Positions 1 to 5,657 of a stretch of DNA of 6,675 nt are shown here, one piece after another. Source of the DNA: Lachnospiraceae bacterium UBA3863 (GTDB lineage: Bacteria > Bacillota > Clostridia > Lachnospirales > Lachnospiraceae); the NCBI GenBank assembly GCA_002392385.1, contig DGGX01000193.1, positions 5,603-12,277 on the forward strand, read 5' to 3'. The notes under the pieces are model-generated. The model saw nothing but the letters and a program-made list of their open reading frames with translations, ran no database searches and was not told the DNA's origin. Position 1 is the stretch's first letter. Every line of letters begins with the position of its first letter. The position numbers were made by a program, and so were the translations under genes.

Positions 1-366
1 GTCGATGAAGATCAGGACGCCCAGGGCGATCGTCGCCAGCTGCGCGCCGGCCCGGGACTTGATCTTCTCAGAAGCCCAGCGGCCGAACGCGGCCGAGCCG
101 CCCGCCTTGTTCATCATGGCCACCAGGATGCCCAGCACCACCAGAAAGACCAGGATGCCTACATTATAAGGATCAGACAGCGACGCGACGATGCCGTCGT
201 TGAAGGCGTGCGTCAGCGTGCCCTCAAAGCTGAACCCGGAATACAGAAGGCCGCCGACGATAATACCTACGAACAGCGACGAATACACTTCCTTGGTGAT
301 CAGGGCCAGCGCAATGGCAATGACCGGCGGCAGCAGCGCCCAGGGCGTCATATAAAACGGACTCAT
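1..366 (-). CDS. NhaC-family Na+/H+ antiporter, N-terminal part (runs off left edge)
   Basis: This is the first 122 codons of a membrane transporter whose remainder lies beyond base 1. The ATG at 366-364 follows a strong GAGGAGG ribosome site (380-374). The protein has hydrophobic segments at about residues 9-25, 28-43, 68-85 and 108-122. It carries TKEVYSSLF near residue 25, KAGGS near residue 89 and ends in GVLIFID. All three blocks recur in the complete antiporter at 1710-3212 (TKEVYSSLF, RSGGS, GVLIFIDD), so the two are paralogues. Known members of the NhaC family exchange Na+ with H+, but some exchange organic acids (malate/lactate, MleN) or carry other solutes, so the substrate is open. 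The gene is transcribed away from the aldo/keto reductase, from a promoter at 449-477. Family assignment is firm; exact function is not. Confidence 0.88.
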   Translation of the reverse strand, partial: MSPFYMTPWALLPPVIAIALALITKEVYSSLFVGIIVGGLLYSGFSFEGTLTHAFNDGIVASLSDPYNVGILVFLVVLGILVAMMNKAGGSAAFGRWASEKIKSRAGAQLATIALGVLIFID

Positions 367-397
367 GTTCTCCCTCCTCAGATAAAACACAACGAGA

Positions 398-447
398 AAC
401 CTCAAAGCGCCTGCATATGTATACAATGATACAGACGCTTTGAGGTT
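398..447. repeat. 12-bp perfect inverted repeat at the start site of the left NhaC gene
   Basis: AACCTCAAAGCG at 398-409 is the exact reverse complement of CGCTTTGAGGTT at 436-447. After one mismatch, three more pairs (CTG 411-413 with CAG 432-434) extend each arm. The right arm starts two bases downstream of the minus-strand -10 box and spans the predicted start of transcription. The left arm lies in the leader. This position suits a repressor operator, possibly bound at two half-sites or by looping. A hairpin in the 5' leader RNA is the other reading. The gap between arms is 26 bases, which is long for a simple dimer site, and there is no U-run for a terminator. Confidence 0.7.
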
Positions 448-448
448 G

Positions 449-477
449 ATTATACGTTGATTATGAATTCTTTTCAA
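449..477 (-). promoter_or_regulatory. Promoter of the left NhaC-family gene
   Basis: Read on the minus strand, TTGAAA (477-472) and TATAAT (454-449) are separated by 17 bases. This is nearly the full sigma-A consensus with ideal spacing. Transcription would start near base 442, about 75 bases before the ATG at 366. No other minus-strand pair nearby is as good. This is seen in the sequence; activity is inferred. Confidence 0.75.
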
Positions 478-500
478 GATTATGTGCATATATAATCACA

Positions 501-561
501 TCAGGGCCACATCCGGGGAAGGAGATCCTTCCTGAAACGACACGCCTGTCCTTCGGACGGG
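501..561. repeat. Cluster of short inverted repeats between the divergent promoters
   Basis: GGAAGGA (517-523) and TCCTTCC (526-532) form a perfect 7-bp inverted repeat with a 2-base centre. TCAGG (501-505) and CCTGA (531-535) form a second, overlapping pair. At 545-561 a 7-pair stem (one G-T pair) closes on a TTC loop. None is followed by a T-run and none lies in an open reading frame I would accept. They sit between the minus-strand promoter at 449-477 and the plus-strand promoter at 604-633, so they may be protein-binding sites for control of either gene. The role is inferred only from position. Apart from these and the promoters, I see nothing else in the 325 bases from 367 to 691. Confidence 0.4.
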
Positions 562-603
562 AAGAAATGAATGAATTTGATATATAATACTAAAAAAATC
601 AAT

Positions 604-633
604 TTTACAGATAAAACACTCACGGGCTATACT
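604..633 (+). promoter_or_regulatory. Possible promoter of the aldo/keto reductase
   Basis: TTTACA (604-609) and TATACT (628-633) are 18 bases apart, five of six matches to consensus at each box. Transcription would start near 640. The short leader contains a 5-bp hairpin (GGTCC 658-662 with GGACC 667-671) just before the ribosome site at 675-680. Other TATAAT-like strings at 491-496 and 583-588 lack a partner at the right distance. Confidence 0.5.
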
Positions 634-691
634 GACATTATAAGAAGATGCATGTTGGGTCCGCAGGGACCAGAAAGGAGCGTGGCAGGCC

Positions 692-1546
692 ATGCAGACA
701 TTCACACTCAATGACGGCAACAAGATCCCCCAGCTCGGACTGGGCTTCTATCTTTCTGAAAGCGGGGAAGCTACTGTCGAATATGTAAAGAACGGCCTTA
801 AGGCCGGCTACCGCCTTCTGGACACAGCGGCGGCCTATATGAACGAGCGCAGCATCGCCCAGGGCATCCGGGAATCCGGCGTGCCCAGAGAGGAGATCTT
901 CCTCACCACCAAGCTCTGGGTCCAGGATTACGGCTATGAGAATGCCACGCGGGCCATCGACGGCGCCCTTCGCCGTCTGGACACCGATTACCTGGATCTC
1001 CTCCTTCTGCACAGGCCGGCCGGCGACAATGTCGGCGCCTATAAAGCCATGGAGGACGCACAGAAGGCCGGCAAGATCCGCTCCATCGGCGTCTGCAACC
1101 ACACCGTGCCCCAGCTGACCGCCCTCATGGAGCAGACCACCGTGGTGCCTGCCGTGAACCAGATGGAGTGCCATCCCCTCCAGCAGCAGAAGGAACTCCG
1201 CAAGCTTCTGGCCCAGCATGACATCCGCCTCGAATCCTGGTTCCCCCTCGGCCACGGCTCCAAGAGACTCCGCTTCAACGAGGCCCTCAACGCCATCGCC
1301 GAGAAGAACAACAAGACCATCGGCCAGGTCATCCTCCGCTGGCACCTGCAGGAAGGCTTCATCGCCATCCCCAAGTCCGCCAACCCCGACCACCAGAAGG
1401 AGAACCTCGATATCTTCGACTTCCGGCTCTCCGAAGAGGACATGAACACCATCCGCTCCCTCGACGCCGGCCGCTACCTCGGCGGCGACCCCGAGAGCCC
1501 CGAACTCTTCAAGAAGTGGCAGGAGCTCCGCTTCGAGCTTGACTGA
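692..1546 (+). CDS. Aldo/keto reductase (AKR superfamily, YvgN / diketogluconate reductase type)
   Basis: This cytoplasmic NADPH-dependent oxidoreductase would reduce aldehydes or ketones to alcohols. The 284 residues match the usual single TIM-barrel length. The complete catalytic tetrad is visible: D44 and Y49 (in LLDTAAAY), K74 (in TTKLW) and H107 (in LLLLHRP). The motifs GVCNH near residue 131 and IPKSANP near residue 231 fit the nucleotide-binding part of the family. After LLLLH the sequence is RPAGD rather than the WP of many members, as in the branch with HxPFGD. The start is ATG 692, with AAGGAG at 675-680; the 11-base spacing is a little long, but no better start is in frame. The gene is monocistronic, with its own promoter and a strong terminator at 1570-1607. 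Codons end mostly in C, more than in the antiporter genes, which may reflect high expression. Physiological substrate unknown. Confidence 0.93.
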   Translation: MQTFTLNDGNKIPQLGLGFYLSESGEATVEYVKNGLKAGYRLLDTAAAYMNERSIAQGIRESGVPREEIFLTTKLWVQDYGYENATRAIDGALRRLDTDYLDLLLLHRPAGDNVGAYKAMEDAQKAGKIRSIGVCNHTVPQLTALMEQTTVVPAVNQMECHPLQQQKELRKLLAQHDIRLESWFPLGHGSKRLRFNEALNAIAEKNNKTIGQVILRWHLQEGFIAIPKSANPDHQKENLDIFDFRLSEEDMNTIRSLDAGRYLGGDPESPELFKKWQELRFELD

Positions 1547-1558
1547 CGCACACAGTGG

Positions 1559-1582
1559 CCTCCCACAGAGCCTCACACAGAG
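1559..1582. repeat. Tandem 12-bp direct repeat at the terminator
   Basis: CCTCCCACAGAG at 1559-1570 is followed immediately by CCTCACACAGAG at 1571-1582, 11 of 12 bases identical. The second copy supplies most of the left arm of the terminator. The first copy could pair with the right arm in the same way with one mismatch. Confidence 0.75.
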
Positions 1583-1607
1583 AACCGTCCCCTGTGTGAG
1601 GCTTTTT
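1570..1607 (+). terminator. Rho-independent terminator after the reductase, REP-like hairpin
   Basis: GCCTCACACAG (1570-1580) pairs perfectly with CTGTGTGAGGC (1592-1602) around an 11-base loop, followed directly by TTTTT (1603-1607). The 11-bp stem and T-run make a strong terminator 24 bases after the stop codon. The 12 bases before it (1559-1570) are an 11/12 copy of 1571-1582, so the left arm is tandemly duplicated. The loop and inner stem hold the AGAACCGTCCCCT core that I recall, from memory only, from many dispersed palindromes in Bacillota genomes. Confidence 0.88.
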
Positions 1608-1615
1608 ACAATATG

Positions 1616-1627
1616 ATTGTGCACAAT
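1616..1627. promoter_or_regulatory. Perfect 12-bp palindrome, candidate operator
   Basis: ATTGTGCACAAT is its own reverse complement over all 12 bases. It covers the likely -35 box (TTGTGC 1617-1622) of the promoter that drives the antiporter at 1710. That is where a repressor would block RNA polymerase. I do not recognise it as a known regulator's site. Confidence 0.5.
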
Positions 1628-1645
1628 GGAAGCGTATGGTATAGT
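1617..1645 (+). promoter_or_regulatory. Probable promoter of the complete NhaC-family gene
   Basis: TTGTGC (1617-1622) and TATAGT (1640-1645) are 17 bases apart. The -10 box is good and the -35 box weak. The start would be near 1652, giving a leader of about 58 bases before the ATG at 1710. It lies directly after the reductase terminator, so the antiporter is probably a separate transcription unit. Confidence 0.5.
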
Positions 1646-1709
1646 ATCAGAGTACCGGTCTGTGCCGGGAGGAAGTCCATATACTCAAGGTTGTAAAGGA
1701 GTATGCGTT

Positions 1710-3212
1710 ATGGAATTTACCATGGTTGAAACGGGGTGGCTCTCGATCCTGCCGCCGATCATTGCGATCGTGCTGGCGCTGGTGACCAAGGAAGTGTATT
1801 CTTCGCTGTTCATCGGTATCGTGTCGGGAATGCTGATCTATGCCTTCGCGACGGGCGGGACGATCGTCTCGGCGGCGGCGATGACGTTTGATATGATGAG
1901 TTCGAAGATCTCGGACAATGCCTATATGATCATCTTTCTGGCCCTGCTGTGGGCGGTGGTCAGTCTGGTGTCCAGGTCCGGCGGCAGTCAGGCCTACGGC
2001 AAGTGGGTGGAAAAGAGGCTGAAGAGCAAGAGGGCGGCGGCCTTTGCCACGTCGCTGCTGGGGGTCCTGATCTTCATCGATGACGGCTTCAACTGTCTGA
2101 CCGTGGGAACGGTCATGCGGCCGATCACGGACCGGCTGCATATCTCGAGGGAGAAGCTGGCTTATATCATCGACGCGACGGCGGCGCCGGTCTGTATCAT
2201 CGCGCCGGTGTCCAGCTGGGCGGTGGCTGTGGCCAGTGAAGTGAGCGCGACGGACGGCTTCCACGTCTTCCTGTCGACGATCCCTTACAATTTCTATGCC
2301 CTGCTGACCATCCTCATGGTCATTTTCATCTCGTACAGCGGCAGGGACTTCGGTCCTATGAAGAAAGCGGAAGAGGCGGCCCTGCGGAAGACACCGGAAG
2401 AGGAGCAGGACACCTTCCGTGAGAAAACAAATGGCCGCGTGTATGATCTCGTGCTGCCCATTCTGGTGCTGATCATCTGCGCGATCCTGGGCATGGCCTA
2501 CGTGGGCGGTTTCTTCGAGGGCGTGAGCTTCTCGGAGGCGATCGGTTACAATCCGACGGCGGGCCTGTCCCTGGGTGCTTTTGCCGGACTTCTTACGGCG
2601 ATGGTGCTGTATCTGCCCCGGAAGCTGATGACGCCCAAGGGCTTCATCGACTGCATCGTCAGCGGCATCAGCAATATCGTGCCGCCCATGCTGATCCTGA
2701 TCCTGTCCTGGAGCCTCGGCGGCGTATGCCGTCAGCTCATCGGCACCGGCCTGTTCATCTCCGGTTTCGTGAGCTCCTCCAACCTGCCGCTCGGCTTCCT
2801 GCCGGTGCTGATCTTCGTGATCGCCGCGCTGATGAGCTTCTCCATGGGCACCTCCTGGGGCACCTTCGGCATGCTGATCCCGATCATCACCATGATCTGT
2901 GAGACGGAAGGCGCGGGCATCTTCCTGATCCCCGCCCTGGGCGCAACGCTGGCCGGTTCGGTCTACGGCGACCACTGCTCCCCCATTTCGGATACGACGA
3001 TCCTGGCCTCCACCGGCGCGGACTGCGTCCACATCCGTCATGTGGAGACGCAGCTTCCTTACGCTACCCTGGTGGCGGTGGTGTGCGCGGTCGGCTATCT
3101 GATCGCCGGATTCCTCCTGTCGCCCTGGGTACCGCTGCTGGTCTCCGCGGCGCTTCTCGTCGGCGCCATCTTCCTGCTGAACAGGCGGGAGGAGGGAAAA
3201 GGACACGCATAA
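1710..3212 (+). CDS. NhaC-family Na+/H+ antiporter, complete
   Basis: This is a polytopic inner-membrane ion antiporter of 500 residues, the usual family length. Family blocks are GVLIFIDDGFN with TVGTVMRPITD (118-141), GTSWGTFGMLIPI (380-392) and GDHCSPISDTTILASTGA (420-437). Hydrophobic segments fill about residues 11-25, 30-47, 71-89, 110-124, 155-176, 186-208, 246-266, 284-302, 324-340, 344-356, 361-379, 384-396, 402-417 and 449-490. A charged loop rich in K and E (about 211-244) separates the two halves and should be cytoplasmic. The chosen ATG at 1710 has AAGGAG at 1696-1701, 8 bases away. An in-frame TTG at 1617 has no ribosome site and overlaps the promoter, so it was rejected. The protein is clearly related to the partial antiporter at 1-366. 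It may exchange Na+ for H+ or an organic anion; the sequence does not decide. Confidence 0.92.
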   Translation: MEFTMVETGWLSILPPIIAIVLALVTKEVYSSLFIGIVSGMLIYAFATGGTIVSAAAMTFDMMSSKISDNAYMIIFLALLWAVVSLVSRSGGSQAYGKWVEKRLKSKRAAAFATSLLGVLIFIDDGFNCLTVGTVMRPITDRLHISREKLAYIIDATAAPVCIIAPVSSWAVAVASEVSATDGFHVFLSTIPYNFYALLTILMVIFISYSGRDFGPMKKAEEAALRKTPEEEQDTFREKTNGRVYDLVLPILVLIICAILGMAYVGGFFEGVSFSEAIGYNPTAGLSLGAFAGLLTAMVLYLPRKLMTPKGFIDCIVSGISNIVPPMLILILSWSLGGVCRQLIGTGLFISGFVSSSNLPLGFLPVLIFVIAALMSFSMGTSWGTFGMLIPIITMICETEGAGIFLIPALGATLAGSVYGDHCSPISDTTILASTGADCVHIRHVETQLPYATLVAVVCAVGYLIAGFLLSPWVPLLVSAALLVGAIFLLNRREEGKGHA

Positions 3213-3218
3213 AACCTG

Positions 3219-3247
3219 CCGGGGATCATGGGATCAGTTATCCCCCG
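3219..3247 (-). terminator. Weak hairpin between convergent genes, possible terminator
   Basis: GGGGAT (3221-3226) pairs with ATCCCC (3240-3245) around a 13-base loop. The hairpin overlaps the last codons of the minus-strand gene and sits in the 21-base gap to the antiporter stop. On the minus strand a TTTT run follows seven bases after the stem; on the plus strand there is none. It could end the minus-strand transcript, but the stem is short. Confidence 0.25.
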
Positions 3248-4928
3248 TCACAGTGGGAAGGAGGAGGTCATAACGCTGCCTGAAAAAATCATCCATCCGC
3301 GCAAGTTCCATGTACCATTGAACCTGCCAGTCACCGAACCTTTTGTAGTAGTCGGGCATTAAGGGCTCCCATACTTTCAGATAAGAAGTCAGGATCTCCT
3401 GTACCCTTTCATAATTACAGTCTACACTTCCGATACTGCGGAGAGCTTCCAGAAACGCTTCGCGAAAGGCCTCGTTCTTCAAGGCCGCCGCGAGAAGAGG
3501 GTAGTTCCTGAGAGCGGCCGAGTAATGATCGTAGGAGGCGGCAGTCTGTTCAGAACCGTACAGGCCAGTGCTGTATTCCACGTCATAGAGAATGTACTGC
3601 CACCGGCCGTCATTATAGGAGGTGTCCCTGGTCCGCCACAGCACGTCGTTCTTGTCGGGCCGCCAGTCAGCATCGCCGTAATAGACCCTGGCCGCGCAAT
3701 ACTCCGCCATGGACTGTGTGTCCATGATGGCGCTGAATTCCTGCCAGAGAACGGGGTCTGACAGGTCGGCATCGGCGTAGGCCATCAGGTCCTGATAGAG
3801 GGCCATGTCGTCGTCCACACCCTCCTCCAGTTCGCCTTCCTTGACCAGGATGACCTGGTCCGGGTCGACACCGTAGTGGTCGTGGAGCATCTGGTCCGAG
3901 AGCTTCTCGGTCAACAGATAAGGCCCCCAATATTCCCCGTTCAGGAACAGGACGGCGGGCCGGCTCTCTGTGGTAGTGAAGCGGCGGTCGGCGACCAGGT
4001 CCTGCAGGAAGGCATCCCGGAACTTGAGGAGGTTGGCATTATTACCGCCCGACCGGAGGCGGAAGCTTTTATAGCGGGGGACATCCTCGAAGAGCGGGTA
4101 CTCGAGATATTGTGTTCCGTAGGTGTCCCGGAAATAAAGATTGAAGGATTTCTGATTGGCACCGCGGGAGAACCCCCCCGTGATCCGGATGCCGGCGTCC
4201 GCGCGGACAGCAGGAGAGCCGGAGCCGTCGTAGATCTGCAGAGTGCAGGGCCTCTCCCAGGCTTTTCCATGCTGCGTTATATTGGATTCAACCAAACCCA
4301 ATTCTCCGCCCGCTATACACTCAATTCCCTCAGGGGTCTCTTTCCACTGGTCATAGATGGCCCCCGGCGTCAGGATGCCTGTCTCATAATCCAGCAGGTC
4401 AGAGGGGTCCGCAATGATGGAGATGACCAGACATCCCGGGAAGCGGATTCCGGGATCCAGATCCGGAAAGTATACTTCCGTTTCTACAGGGCCGACCTCA
4501 CCAGACGGAGAGACGACGGCTGCGCGGACCACGCAGCCTCCGGGAAGGGAAGGGTCTTCCAGGATACAGGAACGGGGAAATTCAGAATAGACCATGAGGT
4601 CGCGGTGGCGGATCAGATAGCCGGGCTCCATGTTCTCCACAGAGACCTCCGCAGTCTGCAGGCCGCTGTCATCCGCGATCGTCGGAAGACGGCCGTCCTC
4701 CGTGAAGGCCACTGTACAGCCGTCCGGTGCCGAAATGGAAACAGTCAGCTGCTCCTCTTCATAACAGCCGGAAGGCAGGGAAAAGGAGACCCGCTGTTCA
4801 TCGGGCCCGGGAGGAGCCGGATCCGTATGGGAAGTACCGGACTGGCAGCCCGCTGCTGCAAGAAGTAAGAGCAGGAGGCATAAGAGGGCAGGAAGAGGAT
4901 GGCATCTTTTTGCCGCACGACAGAGCAT
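3234..4928 (-). CDS. CotH-kinase-family lipoprotein with N-terminal Fn3-associated/CHB_HEX_C-like domain
   Basis: This 564-residue protein is probably anchored on the outer face of the membrane. A basic N-terminus, a leucine run (18-23) and a lipobox ending AAAGC give lipidation at C28. A Pro-rich linker (38-43) follows. Residues about 46-155 (FSLPSGCY, then TEDGRLPT) resemble the small beta-sandwich domain often found before CotH domains. The CotH kinase region covers about 166-545: RITGGFSRGANQKS (248-261) with K260, RLRSGGNNAN (290-299), FRDAF (303-307), FLNGEYWGPYLLTEK (328-342), GDADW (418-422) with likely catalytic D421, and YDVEY (448-452) with likely metal ligand D449. Members of the family, such as Bacillus spore-coat CotH, are atypical kinases that phosphorylate proteins; the target here is unknown. 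ATG 4928 has AAGGAG at 4942-4937, 8 bases away. It stands alone and converges with the antiporter. Confidence 0.88.
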   Translation of the reverse strand: MLCRAAKRCHPLPALLCLLLLLLAAAGCQSGTSHTDPAPPGPDEQRVSFSLPSGCYEEEQLTVSISAPDGCTVAFTEDGRLPTIADDSGLQTAEVSVENMEPGYLIRHRDLMVYSEFPRSCILEDPSLPGGCVVRAAVVSPSGEVGPVETEVYFPDLDPGIRFPGCLVISIIADPSDLLDYETGILTPGAIYDQWKETPEGIECIAGGELGLVESNITQHGKAWERPCTLQIYDGSGSPAVRADAGIRITGGFSRGANQKSFNLYFRDTYGTQYLEYPLFEDVPRYKSFRLRSGGNNANLLKFRDAFLQDLVADRRFTTTESRPAVLFLNGEYWGPYLLTEKLSDQMLHDHYGVDPDQVILVKEGELEEGVDDDMALYQDLMAYADADLSDPVLWQEFSAIMDTQSMAEYCAARVYYGDADWRPDKNDVLWRTRDTSYNDGRWQYILYDVEYSTGLYGSEQTAASYDHYSAALRNYPLLAAALKNEAFREAFLEALRSIGSVDCNYERVQEILTSYLKVWEPLMPDYYKRFGDWQVQWYMELARMDDFFRQRYDLLLPTVTGDN

Positions 4929-5056
4929 AGTGGGGACTCCTTTTGACCGGAAAAGAACTACATTATAATTATAGTCTCCCGGAGCGGAAAATGATATATT
5001 GAATGGGACGACCGGCAGAGAGTATCAGGAAAGCCGATACAGGAAGGAGCTGCTTT
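4929..5056. promoter_or_regulatory. Divergent promoter region between the CotH gene and the nitroreductase
   Basis: An AT-rich core at 4962-4975 contains overlapping -10-like boxes on both strands: TATAAT twice on the minus strand (4973-4968 and 4967-4962) and TATAAT on the plus strand (4964-4969). A plus-strand TTGACC at 4943-4948 is only 15 bases from its -10 box, and the minus boxes have no clear -35 partner. TATATT at 4995-5000 is another plus-strand option for the nitroreductase. That both genes start here is likely; which boxes are used is not settled. Confidence 0.4.
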
Positions 5057-5635
5057 ATGAAGTTGAAAGATATGGTGCGCGCCAACAGAAGCTACCGCGG
5101 ATATGATCACAGCGTGAAGGTGAGCCGGGACCAGCTGACCGAGCTGGTGGACCTGGCCAGACTGTGCCCGTCCAGCGTGAATATGCAGCCGCTGCGCTTC
5201 CGTCTTGTCTGCGAAGAGGCAGAGGTGGAACGCCTGCAGAAGGAGACCCACTGGGCCAGGGGACTGCCGGATCTGCAGCTGCCGCATCCGGGCAAGGAGC
5301 CGACGGCCTTCATCGTGATCTGCCAGGATGACCGTATCAATGACAATCTCTCCCGTTTCCAGAAGGATGTGGGCATCGTGGCGCAGACCATGCTGCTGGG
5401 CGCCGTGGAAATGGGCCTGGGCGGCTGCATGATCGGCAATTTTGCCGCCGGGTCTGTAAGGGAGACCCTGGGCATAGACGCCCACCTCCATCCCCTGCTG
5501 ATCGTGGCGGTAGGCAGGCCGGACGAGGAGATCATTCTCACGGAAGTCGGAGAAGACGGCAGGACCAATTATTACCGGGATGACCAGGACAGACACTATG
5601 TGCCCAAGCGGCGCCTGCAGGATCTGGTCCTCTGA
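5057..5635 (+). CDS. Nitroreductase-family FMN-dependent oxidoreductase
   Basis: A 192-residue flavoprotein of the nitroreductase fold, presumably cytoplasmic and using NAD(P)H. Expected FMN-contact features are present: RSYR (11-14) near the start, PSSVNMQPLRF (38-48), and EMGLGGCMIG (118-127) for the flavin-phosphate side. The middle (about 60-82) is short, as in compact members of the family. The start is ATG 5057, with GGAAGGAG at 5042-5049, 7 bases away. An in-frame ATG at 5003 would add 18 residues unlike the family and has no ribosome site. The family includes reductases of quinones, nitro compounds and flavins, and the natural substrate cannot be read here. It precedes thiN by 22 bases, so the two are probably cotranscribed. 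Confidence 0.9.
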   Translation: MKLKDMVRANRSYRGYDHSVKVSRDQLTELVDLARLCPSSVNMQPLRFRLVCEEAEVERLQKETHWARGLPDLQLPHPGKEPTAFIVICQDDRINDNLSRFQKDVGIVAQTMLLGAVEMGLGGCMIGNFAAGSVRETLGIDAHLHPLLIVAVGRPDEEIILTEVGEDGRTNYYRDDQDRHYVPKRRLQDLVL

Positions 5636-5657
5636 AAAGCGGCAGGGTGACAGCCTG

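Noticed and set aside
208..429. Plus-strand open frame of 73 codons at the left edge
   Set aside because: It mostly overlaps the antiporter coding sequence on the other strand and extends into its leader; no ribosome site and an arginine/glutamine-rich product.
640..691. T-box or other riboswitch in the reductase leader
   Set aside because: The leader is about 50 bases with one 5-bp hairpin; no T-box sequence or other conserved core is present.
638..1624. Long minus-strand open frame of 328 codons across the aldo/keto reductase
   Set aside because: It is the antisense of a gene with a complete AKR tetrad. The strong C-ending codons of the reductase remove stop codons from the opposite strand; the product resembles no family and has no ribosome site.
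1650..1686. Possible leader hairpin before the complete antiporter (GAGTA with TACTC, inner CCGG with CCGG)
   Set aside because: The stems are only 5 and 4 pairs with a long loop and match no known riboswitch; this can occur by chance.
1647..3206. Minus-strand open frame of 519 codons across the antiporter
   Set aside because: The product is a low-complexity run of H, Q, D and R typical of antisense frames of membrane proteins, and the plus strand encodes a textbook NhaC-family protein.
3876..4868. Plus-strand open frame of 330 codons across the CotH gene
   Set aside because: Shadow of the CotH gene; no family motifs and no ribosome site, while the minus frame has a lipobox and CotH motifs.
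4958..5596. Minus-strand open frame of 212 codons across the nitroreductase
   Set aside because: Antisense of a gene with clear FMN-binding motifs and a strong ribosome site; the product is histidine- and glutamine-rich without recognisable motifs.
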